Part shown: piece by piece, positions 18,383 through 26,839 of the stretch | Layout of the letters: each line of letters opens with the position of its first letter | Position numbering within the stretch: position 1 is the first letter of the stretch | Source of the DNA: Oscillospiraceae bacterium MB08-C2-2 | GTDB taxonomy: Bacteria > Bacillota > Clostridia > Oscillospirales > Ruminococcaceae | Assembly: GCA_035621215.1 (NCBI GenBank) | Contig: CP141729.1 | Location: forward strand, 1,696,944 to 1,760,943 | DNA length: 64,000 nt | Reading direction: 5' to 3' | The notes under the pieces: model-generated | Databases searched by the model: none | Told to the model about the DNA's origin: nothing | Seen by the model: only the letters and a program-made list of their open reading frames with translations | Made by a program: the position numbers and the translations under genes

Positions 18383-19719
18383 CAGAACCCCTCCGCCAGC
18401 GCCCGCCCCACGGTCTGGGCCATCACTTGCAGGTGCTTCTCCTCCAGCCCGGGATATACCCCGATCCAGAAGGAATCGTGAAGCACCCGCTCGGTTTCGG
18501 TCAGCTCCCCCACCACCCGGTAATGGGAAGTCCCCCGAATGTGATCAAAGCAAGGGTGCTTAATGATGTTGCCTGCAAAAAGGGTGCGGGTCTGGATGCC
18601 ATGCTCTTCCAGATAGCCGGTAACCTGATTCCGAATAACACCTTCCCGGCAGGTCATGAGATATCCAAACCAGCTGGGCCGGGAATCCGGGCAGGGCCGG
18701 GGCAGAATCAGCCGGTGTGCATAAGGGGTGAGCAGCTCCTCCAGCCGGGCAAAATTTCCCCGGCGGCGCTGGACAAAATCCGGCAGCTTTTCCAGCTGGG
18801 CCACACCAATAGAGGCCTGTAAATCGGTGGCCTTTAAATTGTAGCCAAGGTGAGAATAGACATACTTATGATCATATCCCAGCGGCAGCTGGCCGAACTG
18901 GCGGCTGAACCGGCATCCGCAGCAGTTATCCTGCCCGGAAGCGCAAATACAATCCCGCCCCCAATCCCGCAGGGAACGTATAACCTTATGCAGCAACGGG
19001 TTGGAGGTATAAACCGCTCCCCCCTCCCCCATGGTGATGTGGTGGGGCGGGTAAAAGCTGGAGGTTCCAATATCCCCCATACTGCCGGTTTTGCCCCACG
19101 CCCCATCCAGACAGTATTCACTGCCCAGAGCATCGCAGTTATCTTCAATGAGCCAAAGATTGTTCCGGTCACAGAAAGCCTTGACAGCCGCTATATTAAA
19201 GGGGTTACCCAGTGTATGGGCTGCCATCACCGCCCGGGTTTTAGGGGTAAGCGCTTCTTCCAGCTGGGTGACATCAAGATTATATTGCCCCGGGGTCAAG
19301 TCGATGAAAACCGGCACCGCTCCGTATTGCAGAATGGGTGCAACAGTAGTGGGAAAACAGGCCGCCACCGTGATCACCTCATCGCCGGGCAGAATGCGCC
19401 GCTCCTTTAGCAAGGGGGAGGTCAGCGCCATAAAAGCCAGCAGGTTGGCTGAGGATCCAGAATTAACCAGACTGCAAAAACGTACCCCCAGATACTTCGC
19501 CAGCTCTTTTTCAAAGCGATCGGTATACTCTCCTGAGGTCAGCCAGAAATCCAGAGCGCCGTCTGTCAGGTTTTGCATTTCTTTCTGGTCATAGACTCGG
19601 GATGCATAGGGAATTCGAGTCGTTTTGATTCCTTTTTTTTGATGAAAGGCTGTATAATACTCCCCCACTGCTTCCAAAATCTTTTGCTTTGCCTGCTCCT
19701 GTGTAAGATTTTCCAGCAT
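18382..19719 (-). CDS. rfbH: CDP-4-keto-6-deoxyglucose 3-dehydrase (RfbH/AscC, E1)
   Basis: The 445-residue protein has the DegT aminotransferase fold, but the PLP lysine position reads PPHHITMGEGG, with histidine (H226/H227), the hallmark of the 3-dehydrase that uses PMP and radical chemistry. A C-x-C-x7-C cluster (C257, C259, C267) plus an upstream Cys (C195 or C203) fits the [2Fe-2S] site of E1. It removes the 3-OH of CDP-4-keto-6-deoxyglucose with an E3 reductase as electron donor; no E3 gene is in this operon. The ATG at 19719 is followed by a normal N-terminus, three bases after rfbG ends. Confidence 0.93.
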   Translation of the reverse strand: MLENLTQEQAKQKILEAVGEYYTAFHQKKGIKTTRIPYASRVYDQKEMQNLTDGALDFWLTSGEYTDRFEKELAKYLGVRFCSLVNSGSSANLLAFMALTSPLLKERRILPGDEVITVAACFPTTVAPILQYGAVPVFIDLTPGQYNLDVTQLEEALTPKTRAVMAAHTLGNPFNIAAVKAFCDRNNLWLIEDNCDALGSEYCLDGAWGKTGSMGDIGTSSFYPPHHITMGEGGAVYTSNPLLHKVIRSLRDWGRDCICASGQDNCCGCRFSRQFGQLPLGYDHKYVYSHLGYNLKATDLQASIGVAQLEKLPDFVQRRRGNFARLEELLTPYAHRLILPRPCPDSRPSWFGYLMTCREGVIRNQVTGYLEEHGIQTRTLFAGNIIKHPCFDHIRGTSHYRVVGELTETERVLHDSFWIGVYPGLEEKHLQVMAQTVGRALAEGF

Positions 19720-19722
19720 AGC

Positions 19723-20790
19723 TTAGGCTCCCTCCTCCATAAATTCTTGGATTTGGCGGTCCATCATAGCTGGGATATCCCCAGCCGCAAAATATTCCCG
19801 TGTCCATTCCACTGTTTTTTCCACAGCCTTTTTAATATCCCAGCGAGGCTTCCAGCCAAATGCAGAGCGGAGCAGAGAGCAATCCAGCCGCAAAAAATTC
19901 GCCTCAGGGAAAGCATCCTGCCGGGAAAGGGCCTCCCACCGGGCATCTTGCCCCCAATCCTTGCAAAACAGTTCTGCCAATGTCTGATTGTTTACACACC
20001 CTTCATCCCCGGGGCCTATGTTGTAACAGCCCGCTTTGGCAGGCTGCTGCGCCTGCTCCGCCGCCACCAGCAGATAGGCGTAAAGAGGTTCCAGCACGTG
20101 CTGATAAGGGCGGGTGGAGCGCGGATTGCGCAGCAAAACCGGCTGCTTCGCCTGCACCGCCCGCACACAATCGGGAATCAGGCGGTTTTCTGCAAAATCG
20201 CCGCCGCCGATTACATTGCCTGCCCGCATGGTGGAAACGGCAGGCCCGCCATCCGAAAAATATGTATCCCGAAAACAGTGGGTTACCAGCTCTGAACAGG
20301 ATTTGCTGTTGGAATAGGGATCGTGGCCATCCAGTGTGTCGGTTTCCCGGTAGCCCCAACACCATTCCTTGTTTTGATAGACCTTATCGGTGGTGACATT
20401 GATAAAGGAACCGGCCCATTTCATCCGGCGCAGGCATTCCAGCAGCTTGACCGTGCCCATTACATTAACCTCGTAGGTTTCAAGGGGATTTTTAAACCCC
20501 TCCTGCACCAAGGGCTGGGCCGCAAGGTGCAGCACCACCTCCGGGCGGGCGGCTTTCAGCGCTTTGGAGAGCGTGTCCATATCCCGGATATCCCCCATCA
20601 CAGAACAAATTTCCCTTTCCAGCCCGGACAACTCAAAAAGATTTTCCCCCTCCGGTGCCAAGGCGTAGCCAGTTACCTGAGCCCCAAGCCCCACTAGCAT
20701 CCGGCAGAGCCACGAGCCTTTAAACCCGGTATGCCCGGTTACAAAAACCCGCTTGCCGCTGTAGAATTTTTCTAGTTCCAAAGCTTCCAA
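19723..20790 (-). CDS. rfbG: CDP-glucose 4,6-dehydratase
   Basis: The 355-residue extended SDR has FVTGHTGFKGSWL at the N-terminus and YSNSKSCSE (catalytic Tyr-Lys) at mid-protein, both diagnostic of RfbG. It converts CDP-glucose to CDP-4-keto-6-deoxyglucose with NAD+. I place the start at a TTG (20790) because AGGAGG lies six bases upstream and the family N-terminus then has normal length; the frame extends to an ATG at 20811 without a site. It overlaps the end of rfbF by 19 bases. Confidence 0.93.
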   Translation of the reverse strand: MEALELEKFYSGKRVFVTGHTGFKGSWLCRMLVGLGAQVTGYALAPEGENLFELSGLEREICSVMGDIRDMDTLSKALKAARPEVVLHLAAQPLVQEGFKNPLETYEVNVMGTVKLLECLRRMKWAGSFINVTTDKVYQNKEWCWGYRETDTLDGHDPYSNSKSCSELVTHCFRDTYFSDGGPAVSTMRAGNVIGGGDFAENRLIPDCVRAVQAKQPVLLRNPRSTRPYQHVLEPLYAYLLVAAEQAQQPAKAGCYNIGPGDEGCVNNQTLAELFCKDWGQDARWEALSRQDAFPEANFLRLDCSLLRSAFGWKPRWDIKKAVEKTVEWTREYFAAGDIPAMMDRQIQEFMEEGA

Positions 20791-21545
20791 GGCGCACCTC
20801 CTGTTTCCCATAGCTGTTCCAAATGGGCTTTATCCCGCTGGGTATCCATACACTGCCAGAAGCCGGTGTGTTTATAGGCGGCTAATTGGCGTTCACGAGC
20901 CAGATTTTTCAGCGGCTCTCTTTCAAATATACTCTCGTCGCCGCCAATATATTCAAATACCTGAGGCTCCAGCACCATAAACCCGCCGTTGATCCAGCCC
21001 ATATCCACAGCGGATTTTTCCCGAAAGGCTGTGATCTCGTCCTCCTCAATATCGGCCATTCCAAAGCGCCCCTCCGGCTGCACCACCGTAATGGTTGCCA
21101 GCTTTCCCTTTTCCTGATGAAAAGCCAGCAGTTTTTGGATATCCACATCCGAAACGCCGTCTCCATAGGTCACCATAAAAGGCTGGTTTTCCGTGTATTC
21201 CCGGATGCGCCGGATACGCCCGCCGGTCATGGTATGCAGGCCGGTGTCAATGAGCGTGACCTTCCACGGCTCCGCTGCGCTGGTATGGATCTCCATGGAG
21301 TTTCCATCCCGGTAATCAAAGGTGACATCGCACTGGTGGAGAAAATAATCGGCAAAATAGCGCTTGATCACCTCTGCCTTATAGCCGCAGCAAATGATGA
21401 ATTCATGAAAGCCGTGGGCCGCATAGCTTTTCATAATATGCCAGAGAATGGGCTTTCCTCCTATCTCGATCATGGGCTTGGGCCGCAGATGGGATTCCTC
21501 AGCAATACGGGTTCCAAAGCCACCGGCCAGCAATACAACTTTCAT
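20772..21545 (-). CDS. rfbF: Glucose-1-phosphate cytidylyltransferase
   Basis: The 257-residue nucleotidyltransferase begins MKVVLLAGGFGTRIAEES, the nucleotide-binding loop, followed by RPKPMIEIGGKPILWHI. GDGVSDVD holds the metal-binding Asp. It makes CDP-glucose from CTP and glucose-1-phosphate, the first step of the CDP-dideoxyhexose pathway. First gene of the six-gene minus-strand operon; GGAGG precedes its ATG. Confidence 0.95.
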   Translation of the reverse strand: MKVVLLAGGFGTRIAEESHLRPKPMIEIGGKPILWHIMKSYAAHGFHEFIICCGYKAEVIKRYFADYFLHQCDVTFDYRDGNSMEIHTSAAEPWKVTLIDTGLHTMTGGRIRRIREYTENQPFMVTYGDGVSDVDIQKLLAFHQEKGKLATITVVQPEGRFGMADIEEDEITAFREKSAVDMGWINGGFMVLEPQVFEYIGGDESIFEREPLKNLARERQLAAYKHTGFWQCMDTQRDKAHLEQLWETGGAPWKLWN

Positions 21546-21675
21546 TCTCTATGCCTCCGTTCTGCCTGATGAACAGGCTCTTTGCAGGTTAATCTGCCTG
21601 ATTCAATTTATGCATAAGTTCTCTTCTCTGTGAAAATGCCTTGTACATTCGGAGGGTTCTTCGCAGGCCCTAAGA

Positions 21676-21709
21676 TTTTAAGGTTATTTTAATTTGCCCC
21701 GTTTATTCT
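21676..21709 (+). promoter_or_regulatory. Candidate response-regulator box and -10 of the efflux operon
   Basis: TTTTAA occurs at 21676-21681 and 21687-21692, a direct repeat with 11-base period, as OmpR-family regulators prefer. TATTCT (21704-21709) lies 17 bases after the -35 zone, which the repeat overlaps and which lacks a good -35 hexamer. This is the layout of an activated promoter; the operon encodes an OmpR-type regulator. Confidence 0.45.
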
Positions 21710-21764
21710 GAACACATAGTCGAAAAAAGCGGCTTTAGATGCATAGAGCAGGGGGTAACAATCT

Positions 21765-23375
21765 TTGACACAAAAGCTAAATAAGCCTATACGCAAAAAG
21801 GTGATCAGCCTTTCGGCCATCGCACTGGCTGGCGGCCTGGTGGCACTTTCCGCCTTCACCTTCGGCAATCAAAAGGAAGAAACAACCGAAACAGTTTATC
21901 GGGAAAATACAGTAACCAGAGGCGATCTGGTTGTGGGTGTAACCGAATCGGCCACGGCCACACTCAAAACCCACAACATCACCTTTGATACCTCTGCGGA
22001 GATTGAGGAAGTCTTTGTCAAGGCGGGGCAAAGAGTTTCGGAGGGAGACCCCATTGTGAGCCTTTCGCTTGAAAGCCTTCAGGAAAATTATGAATCGCTG
22101 CAAACGGATTATAAAAAGCTCCAGTTGGAATATGAGCAAGCCAAAGTTGATCAGCAGCTGGGCCAGATCGAGGCTAAGCAGACCTACGATAGCGCTGTGG
22201 CCAAATCCGGCAACGCCGATTCTACATACAGCCTGACCATTGAAAAGCTGGAGCTGGCAATCACCCGGGCTAAAACCTCCATGTCTGAAATCCGCACCAA
22301 AATTCGCTCCTATACCAAGGCCATCAACGACATGGACGATGGCTACTACGATGATCTGGACGATGCCAAGGAAGAATATGAAGCCGTTAAGGCAGAGCTT
22401 ACAGCGGCTAAAAAAGAGCTGCTCAAAGCAACCGATCAGGATGAGATCGATGCCCTTTCTGAAAAGGTTAACGACCTTGAAGCAGCGACCGATTATGCCG
22501 AGGCAGTCTATGAAGGCCTCAGCGATGAGGTTACCACCGATTATTCCAACATGACCACAGAGGAATTGATCTCCAAACGCCAGACCGCCAAGGAAGATTT
22601 GGAGGATGCCTATACCTCGCTGGAAGAGGCAGAAAACAATCTGGAGCTGAAAAAGCTGGAGGCGGAGCAAACCAAGGATAATACCCTCAGCTCCGGCGAT
22701 AATGCCCAGATTGTTTATGATATGACCCTTTCACAGCTGCAAAATTCGCTCACCAGCAAGGAGCTGTCTTTGAATAGCGCCAAGAAATCTTTGGATGAGG
22801 TTGCGGCCTATCTGAATAATGGGGTTCTCACGGCACCCTGTGATGGTGTGGTAGCCTCGGTCAGCTATTCAGCCGGTGATACCGCCCCCGCAAACAACGC
22901 AATTGCGGTGATTTCCGACAGCAGCAATGTGTTTGTGTATGTCTCGGTGGCACAGGATGATATTTCCAGCATTTCGCTGGGTCAGGAAGCTACACTGACC
23001 ATGGATGCCTTTGAGGATGAAACCTTCACCGGCATTATCGACAGTATCTCCACCACACCGGCCCGAAGTGCCTCCGGCACGGCCAGCTACAATGTAACGG
23101 TAAAAGTGGAGGGTGATGTTGCTCAGATTTTTGAGGGCATGACCGGCTCCCTGACCTTGATTACACGGCAGCAGCAGAATGTTCTGTATGTCTCCAACCG
23201 TACCGTATATGAAAAGGACGGCCAGCAATATGTCAAAGTAAAAACCGAAAGCGGCGAAATCAGCGAAGCTTTGGTGGAAACCGGCTTTTCGGATGGTCGG
23301 AACGTAGAAATCACTTCTGGACTTGAAGAAGGGCAGACTGTCCTGATTGAAAGTCAGGTGGTGTCCGCCCAATGA
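21765..23375 (+). CDS. HlyD/MacA-type efflux adaptor
   Basis: The protein has 536 residues: one N-terminal membrane anchor (about residues 10-32), a lipoyl-like half-motif, a very long acidic coiled coil (about residues 100-330), then the returning lipoyl half (GVLTAPCDGVVASVSYSAG) and beta-barrel domains. It bridges the inner-membrane transporter to the outside; in a monoderm it probably reaches through the cell wall. The TTG start follows AGGGGGT. First gene of the operon; its stop overlaps the permease start. Confidence 0.9.
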   Translation: MTQKLNKPIRKKVISLSAIALAGGLVALSAFTFGNQKEETTETVYRENTVTRGDLVVGVTESATATLKTHNITFDTSAEIEEVFVKAGQRVSEGDPIVSLSLESLQENYESLQTDYKKLQLEYEQAKVDQQLGQIEAKQTYDSAVAKSGNADSTYSLTIEKLELAITRAKTSMSEIRTKIRSYTKAINDMDDGYYDDLDDAKEEYEAVKAELTAAKKELLKATDQDEIDALSEKVNDLEAATDYAEAVYEGLSDEVTTDYSNMTTEELISKRQTAKEDLEDAYTSLEEAENNLELKKLEAEQTKDNTLSSGDNAQIVYDMTLSQLQNSLTSKELSLNSAKKSLDEVAAYLNNGVLTAPCDGVVASVSYSAGDTAPANNAIAVISDSSNVFVYVSVAQDDISSISLGQEATLTMDAFEDETFTGIIDSISTTPARSASGTASYNVTVKVEGDVAQIFEGMTGSLTLITRQQQNVLYVSNRTVYEKDGQQYVKVKTESGEISEALVETGFSDGRNVEITSGLEEGQTVLIESQVVSAQ

Positions 23376-24715
23376 CCTTCTCAGAGATTTTCCACTTGGT
23401 ATGGCTGAATATTATCGAGAACAAATTCAAGGTTGTGCTCACATCCATCGGCATCATTGTCGGTTCCGCTACCATTGTGCTGGTTATTGCAGTGGGCCGG
23501 GGCGGCCGTATGGATGTGGAGGATCAGTTTAAAAACCTCAACGCCGCATCCATTGAAATTTCCACCACCTCCACCTCCTCCGGCAGAGCTGGTGGAGGTG
23601 GTATGCCGGGTGGCGGCGGAGGTGGAGGTATGGCCAGAGGGGGCAGCGGCGGCGGAGCCCGAACCGGCGGTGCCAATCCGGGCGGCGGCGGTATGGAGGG
23701 TGGCCCGCCTATGATGGATTTCTTTGGCAGCTTCCGTGAAGTTGCCGCTACCCTGACCTATGAGGATGCAGAGGATATCCAGCTGTTTATCTCTAATGTT
23801 TCAGCGGCAACTATATCCGCCTCCACCAAAAGTGATGTGCTGGGCGGCAATCTGGAAGAAGCCGAGGAACACACCATCGCCGGGGTGAAGCCCGAATATG
23901 CCCAGATCAGCAACCTGAGCCTGTATATCGGCGATTTTATCACCAGCGATGATGAAGAAAACAAGGCTAAAAACTGTGTGTTGGGCTATGAGCTGGCTTT
24001 GAAACTGTTTGATACGGTAGCCGAAGCCTATGACAGCGTGATCACCATCAACGATGTCAGCTTTGTGGTCAGCGGTATCTTGCAGGAAATGGGCACGGTT
24101 TCTTCCGGCATCAGCCCCGATGAGGCGGTGTATATCCCTTATTCCGCAGCAGAGAAATACATCCTCAGCCGGGATGCTTCCCCGCAGCTAACCGTGGTTG
24201 CGGCCAATGTAAGCGATGTGGAAAAAGTCAGCGAAAATGTAAAAATTCTTCTGGATGAAAACTACCCCGGTGCACCCTTCACTATTTCGGATGCGGGCAG
24301 CAAGATGGAGGCAGCCGCAAAATCTTCCGAGACCCTCTCCATGCTGCTGGGCGCTGTGGCTCTCATTGTATTTTTGGTGGGCGGCATCGGCATCATGAAC
24401 GTTTTGTTTGTATCGGTCAAAGAGCGTACCAAGGAAATCGGCATCCTGAAAGCCTTGGGAATGTCCCGCAAAGACGTGCTGCTGGAATTTTTGCTGGAGG
24501 CTACTATGATCAGCGTGTTCGGGGGCGCAGCCGGAGTGGCCCTGAGCCTTGGGGTGATTCCCATTGCCCGCACCTTTGGTGTGCGTATGGAGCCTATCTT
24601 CTATGGCTATTTAATCGCTTTTCTTTTTGCGGTTGCTACCGGCACCATTTTCGGTTTTTATCCTGCTAATAAAGCATCAACTTTAGTACCTGTGGAGGCA
24701 CTCAATCATGAATAA
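23372..24715 (+). CDS. MacB-type ABC permease with Gly-rich extracytoplasmic insert
   Basis: The 447-residue FtsX-family permease has a first membrane segment at about residues 20-42, an extracytoplasmic MacB core domain, and three C-terminal membrane segments ending with the FYPANKASTLVPVEALNHE tail typical of MacB. Between about residues 70 and 110 is an insert made almost wholly of Gly, with Met, Arg, Ala and Pro. The separate ATPase is encoded two genes on. An overlapping ATGA links it to the adaptor gene. Confidence 0.9.
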   Translation: MTFSEIFHLVWLNIIENKFKVVLTSIGIIVGSATIVLVIAVGRGGRMDVEDQFKNLNAASIEISTTSTSSGRAGGGGMPGGGGGGGMARGGSGGGARTGGANPGGGGMEGGPPMMDFFGSFREVAATLTYEDAEDIQLFISNVSAATISASTKSDVLGGNLEEAEEHTIAGVKPEYAQISNLSLYIGDFITSDDEENKAKNCVLGYELALKLFDTVAEAYDSVITINDVSFVVSGILQEMGTVSSGISPDEAVYIPYSAAEKYILSRDASPQLTVVAANVSDVEKVSENVKILLDENYPGAPFTISDAGSKMEAAAKSSETLSMLLGAVALIVFLVGGIGIMNVLFVSVKERTKEIGILKALGMSRKDVLLEFLLEATMISVFGGAAGVALSLGVIPIARTFGVRMEPIFYGYLIAFLFAVATGTIFGFYPANKASTLVPVEALNHE

Positions 24716-25418
24716 AAAATGCAGAGCATTTCTTGGTCTTTCCATCGCCGTTCTACTGCTTTCTACCGGCTGCTCCACCGGGGCCCAGCCCCAGGAGGCA
24801 CAGTCTTCCCAACAGGCCACCAAGCAGATATACGGCAAAATCACCACCATCAACGGCAACGAGATCACCTTAAAGGTGGGAACCCTGCGCCAGCAGCAAA
24901 GGCAAGGTCCAGAAGGCGAGGGTGAGCGCTCCCGCCCGGACCGCAGTCAGGAAAATGCCTCTGGTTCGGAGGAGGTAGCTGGGCAGGATGAAAGCAGACC
25001 CGAGGGCTCCCGCCCCAGTGGCAGCCGGCCGGAAGGCGCAGGCGGTGAAGGCAGGCAGGGCCGCCCCGGAGGAAACGTTCAGGCCGATGCTTCCGGCGAG
25101 GAACAGCCGGCCAGCCCGGATGGACAGCAAGCAGTTCCTGAAGACGGTGAGCAAGGCGGCCCCGAGGGCGGCCAAGGCAGGCCGGGTGGTCAGGGTGGCC
25201 CCGGTGGCGGTCAAGGCGGGATGCGCAATACCGTGAAGCTGGAATATACCGGTGAAGAAACCACTTGGCTCATTCCTGTTTCTGCCACCATCACAGCCGG
25301 TGAGGGCGACAGCGCCAGTGAAGTTCGTTTCACCCAGCTTGCCGTGGATAACATTGTCTGCCTGACTGTGCCGGAGGAAGACCCCGCTTCCATTCTCTCC
25401 GTTCAGGTGTTACAATAA
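24708..25418 (+). CDS. Gly/Pro/Glu/Arg-rich lipoprotein of the efflux operon
   Basis: The 236-residue protein starts with a lipoprotein signal, lipobox LSTGC with the lipidated Cys at 22. A short beta-rich segment (IYGKITTINGNEITLKVG) is followed by about 110 residues of low-complexity Gly/Pro/Glu/Arg/Ser/Gln, then a C-terminal beta-rich part. Similar Gly-rich sequence sits in the permease encoded just upstream. It is anchored outside the membrane and is likely an accessory of the pump. Function unknown; it overlaps both neighbours. Confidence 0.75.
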   Translation: MNKKCRAFLGLSIAVLLLSTGCSTGAQPQEAQSSQQATKQIYGKITTINGNEITLKVGTLRQQQRQGPEGEGERSRPDRSQENASGSEEVAGQDESRPEGSRPSGSRPEGAGGEGRQGRPGGNVQADASGEEQPASPDGQQAVPEDGEQGGPEGGQGRPGGQGGPGGGQGGMRNTVKLEYTGEETTWLIPVSATITAGEGDSASEVRFTQLAVDNIVCLTVPEEDPASILSVQVLQ

Positions 25419-26104
25419 TGGGAGAGGCAACCACACAGTCTGTCATCCAAATGGAGGGCATCTGCAAGGGGTATCAAATGGGTGCTCAAGCCTTGCAGGT
25501 GCTCAAGAACATCGATTTTCATGTGCAGGAGGGGGAATTTGTGGCTGTGCTTGGCCCTTCCGGGTCAGGAAAATCCACCCTCATGAATATTATCGGCTGC
25601 ATGGATACAGCGGATACCGGTGAATATTTCATCTCAGGCAGCGCAGTCCATGCCATGTCGCAGGCAGAGCTGGCCAATTTGCGCAACGCCAAAATCGGGT
25701 TTATTTTTCAGAAATACCATTTGATCCCCCAATATTCTGTTTTGCAAAACATCATCATGCCGCTGCTGATTCGGGGCATTCCCCGCAGGCAGGCCCAGCA
25801 GGACGCCATGGAAACCATTGAAATGCTCGGCATGCAGGAACGCCTTGCCCACAAGCCCTCGGAGCTTTCCGGCGGCCAGCAGCAGCGTGTTGCAGTGGCC
25901 CGAGCCTTGGTGGGGCACCCCCGCCTGCTTCTGGCCGATGAACCCACCGGTGCGCTGGATTCCACAACCGGGCAGGATGTTTTGGGGCTTTTCAAAAAAC
26001 TGAACCAAGCGGGGCATACTATTATTATGATCACCCATGATCTCACAGTAGCGGCTCATGCTCAGCGCATTGTCAAGATCATTGACGGCGAGCTTTTTAT
26101 TTAA
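25418..26104 (+). CDS. MacB-type ABC transporter ATP-binding protein
   Basis: The 228-residue ATPase has Walker [10 protein letters not shown], signature LSGGQQQR, Walker [14 protein letters not shown] and the H-loop in MITHDL. It drives the permease at 23372-24715. In Gram-negative MacB the two are fused; here they are separate, as in Firmicute homologues. The ATG overlaps the lipoprotein stop. Confidence 0.93.
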   Translation: MGEATTQSVIQMEGICKGYQMGAQALQVLKNIDFHVQEGEFVAVLGPSGSGKSTLMNIIGCMDTADTGEYFISGSAVHAMSQAELANLRNAKIGFIFQKYHLIPQYSVLQNIIMPLLIRGIPRRQAQQDAMETIEMLGMQERLAHKPSELSGGQQQRVAVARALVGHPRLLLADEPTGALDSTTGQDVLGLFKKLNQAGHTIIMITHDLTVAAHAQRIVKIIDGELFI

Positions 26105-26152
26105 AAACAGTTTGGCTAATCATCGGTACCCCCGGAGAGAGGAGAGCGGTCT

Positions 26153-26839
26153 ATGCGTGCGTTGGTTATTGAGGACGATGTCCACCTTTCGGACGCAATC
26201 TGCACCAGTATCGCCGAATTGGCGGAAACCCAGCAAGCCTTTGACGGTGACGAAGGGCTTTTTCAAGCCATGCAGAATATTTTTGATATCATCATTCTGG
26301 ATATTATGCTGCCCGGTATGAATGGCTACGAGGTGCTCAGCGCCCTGCGCCGGGGAGGTATTTCCACCCCCGTTCTGATCCTCACCGCCAAGGATGGGCT
26401 GGATGATAAAATCAAAGGCTTTCAGCTGGGTGCAGATGATTATTTGCCCAAGCCCTTTCACCGGGAAGAGCTTCTCCTGCGATTGGAGGCAATTCTGCGC
26501 CGCACCAGCAGCGGCTTCCGGGAACACAGCCTTATTTTCAAGGAGCTGGCTCTCGATCCGCTTACCCGTGCTGTCACCATCGGCGGCGAGGCGGTGGAGC
26601 TGCACGGCAAGCAGTTTGATATTCTTGAATACCTGATCGCAAACCAGAATATCATCCTCACCCGGGAGCAAATTTTTGATCGGGTGTGGGGCTTTGATTC
26701 CGAAACCGGCACCAATGTGCTGGAGGTTTACGCCAGCAATCTGCGCAAGACCCTCAAGCTCTACGGCTACGACCGCTATATCCAGACTGTCCGGGGTATG
26801 GGTTATATCCTGCGTGACCGGGGGGATGAGCATGCGTGA
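26153..26839 (+). CDS. OmpR-family response regulator
   Basis: The protein has 228 residues: a receiver domain with acidic pocket EDD, phosphorylated Asp50 in IILDIMLPG and Lys in LPKPF, then a winged-helix DNA-binding domain ending RGMGYILRDRG. It should act with the histidine kinase encoded immediately after. GAGAGGAGAGCG precedes the ATG. It probably controls the efflux operon it belongs to; see the direct repeat at 21676. Confidence 0.93.
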   Translation: MRALVIEDDVHLSDAICTSIAELAETQQAFDGDEGLFQAMQNIFDIIILDIMLPGMNGYEVLSALRRGGISTPVLILTAKDGLDDKIKGFQLGADDYLPKPFHREELLLRLEAILRRTSSGFREHSLIFKELALDPLTRAVTIGGEAVELHGKQFDILEYLIANQNIILTREQIFDRVWGFDSETGTNVLEVYASNLRKTLKLYGYDRYIQTVRGMGYILRDRGDEHA

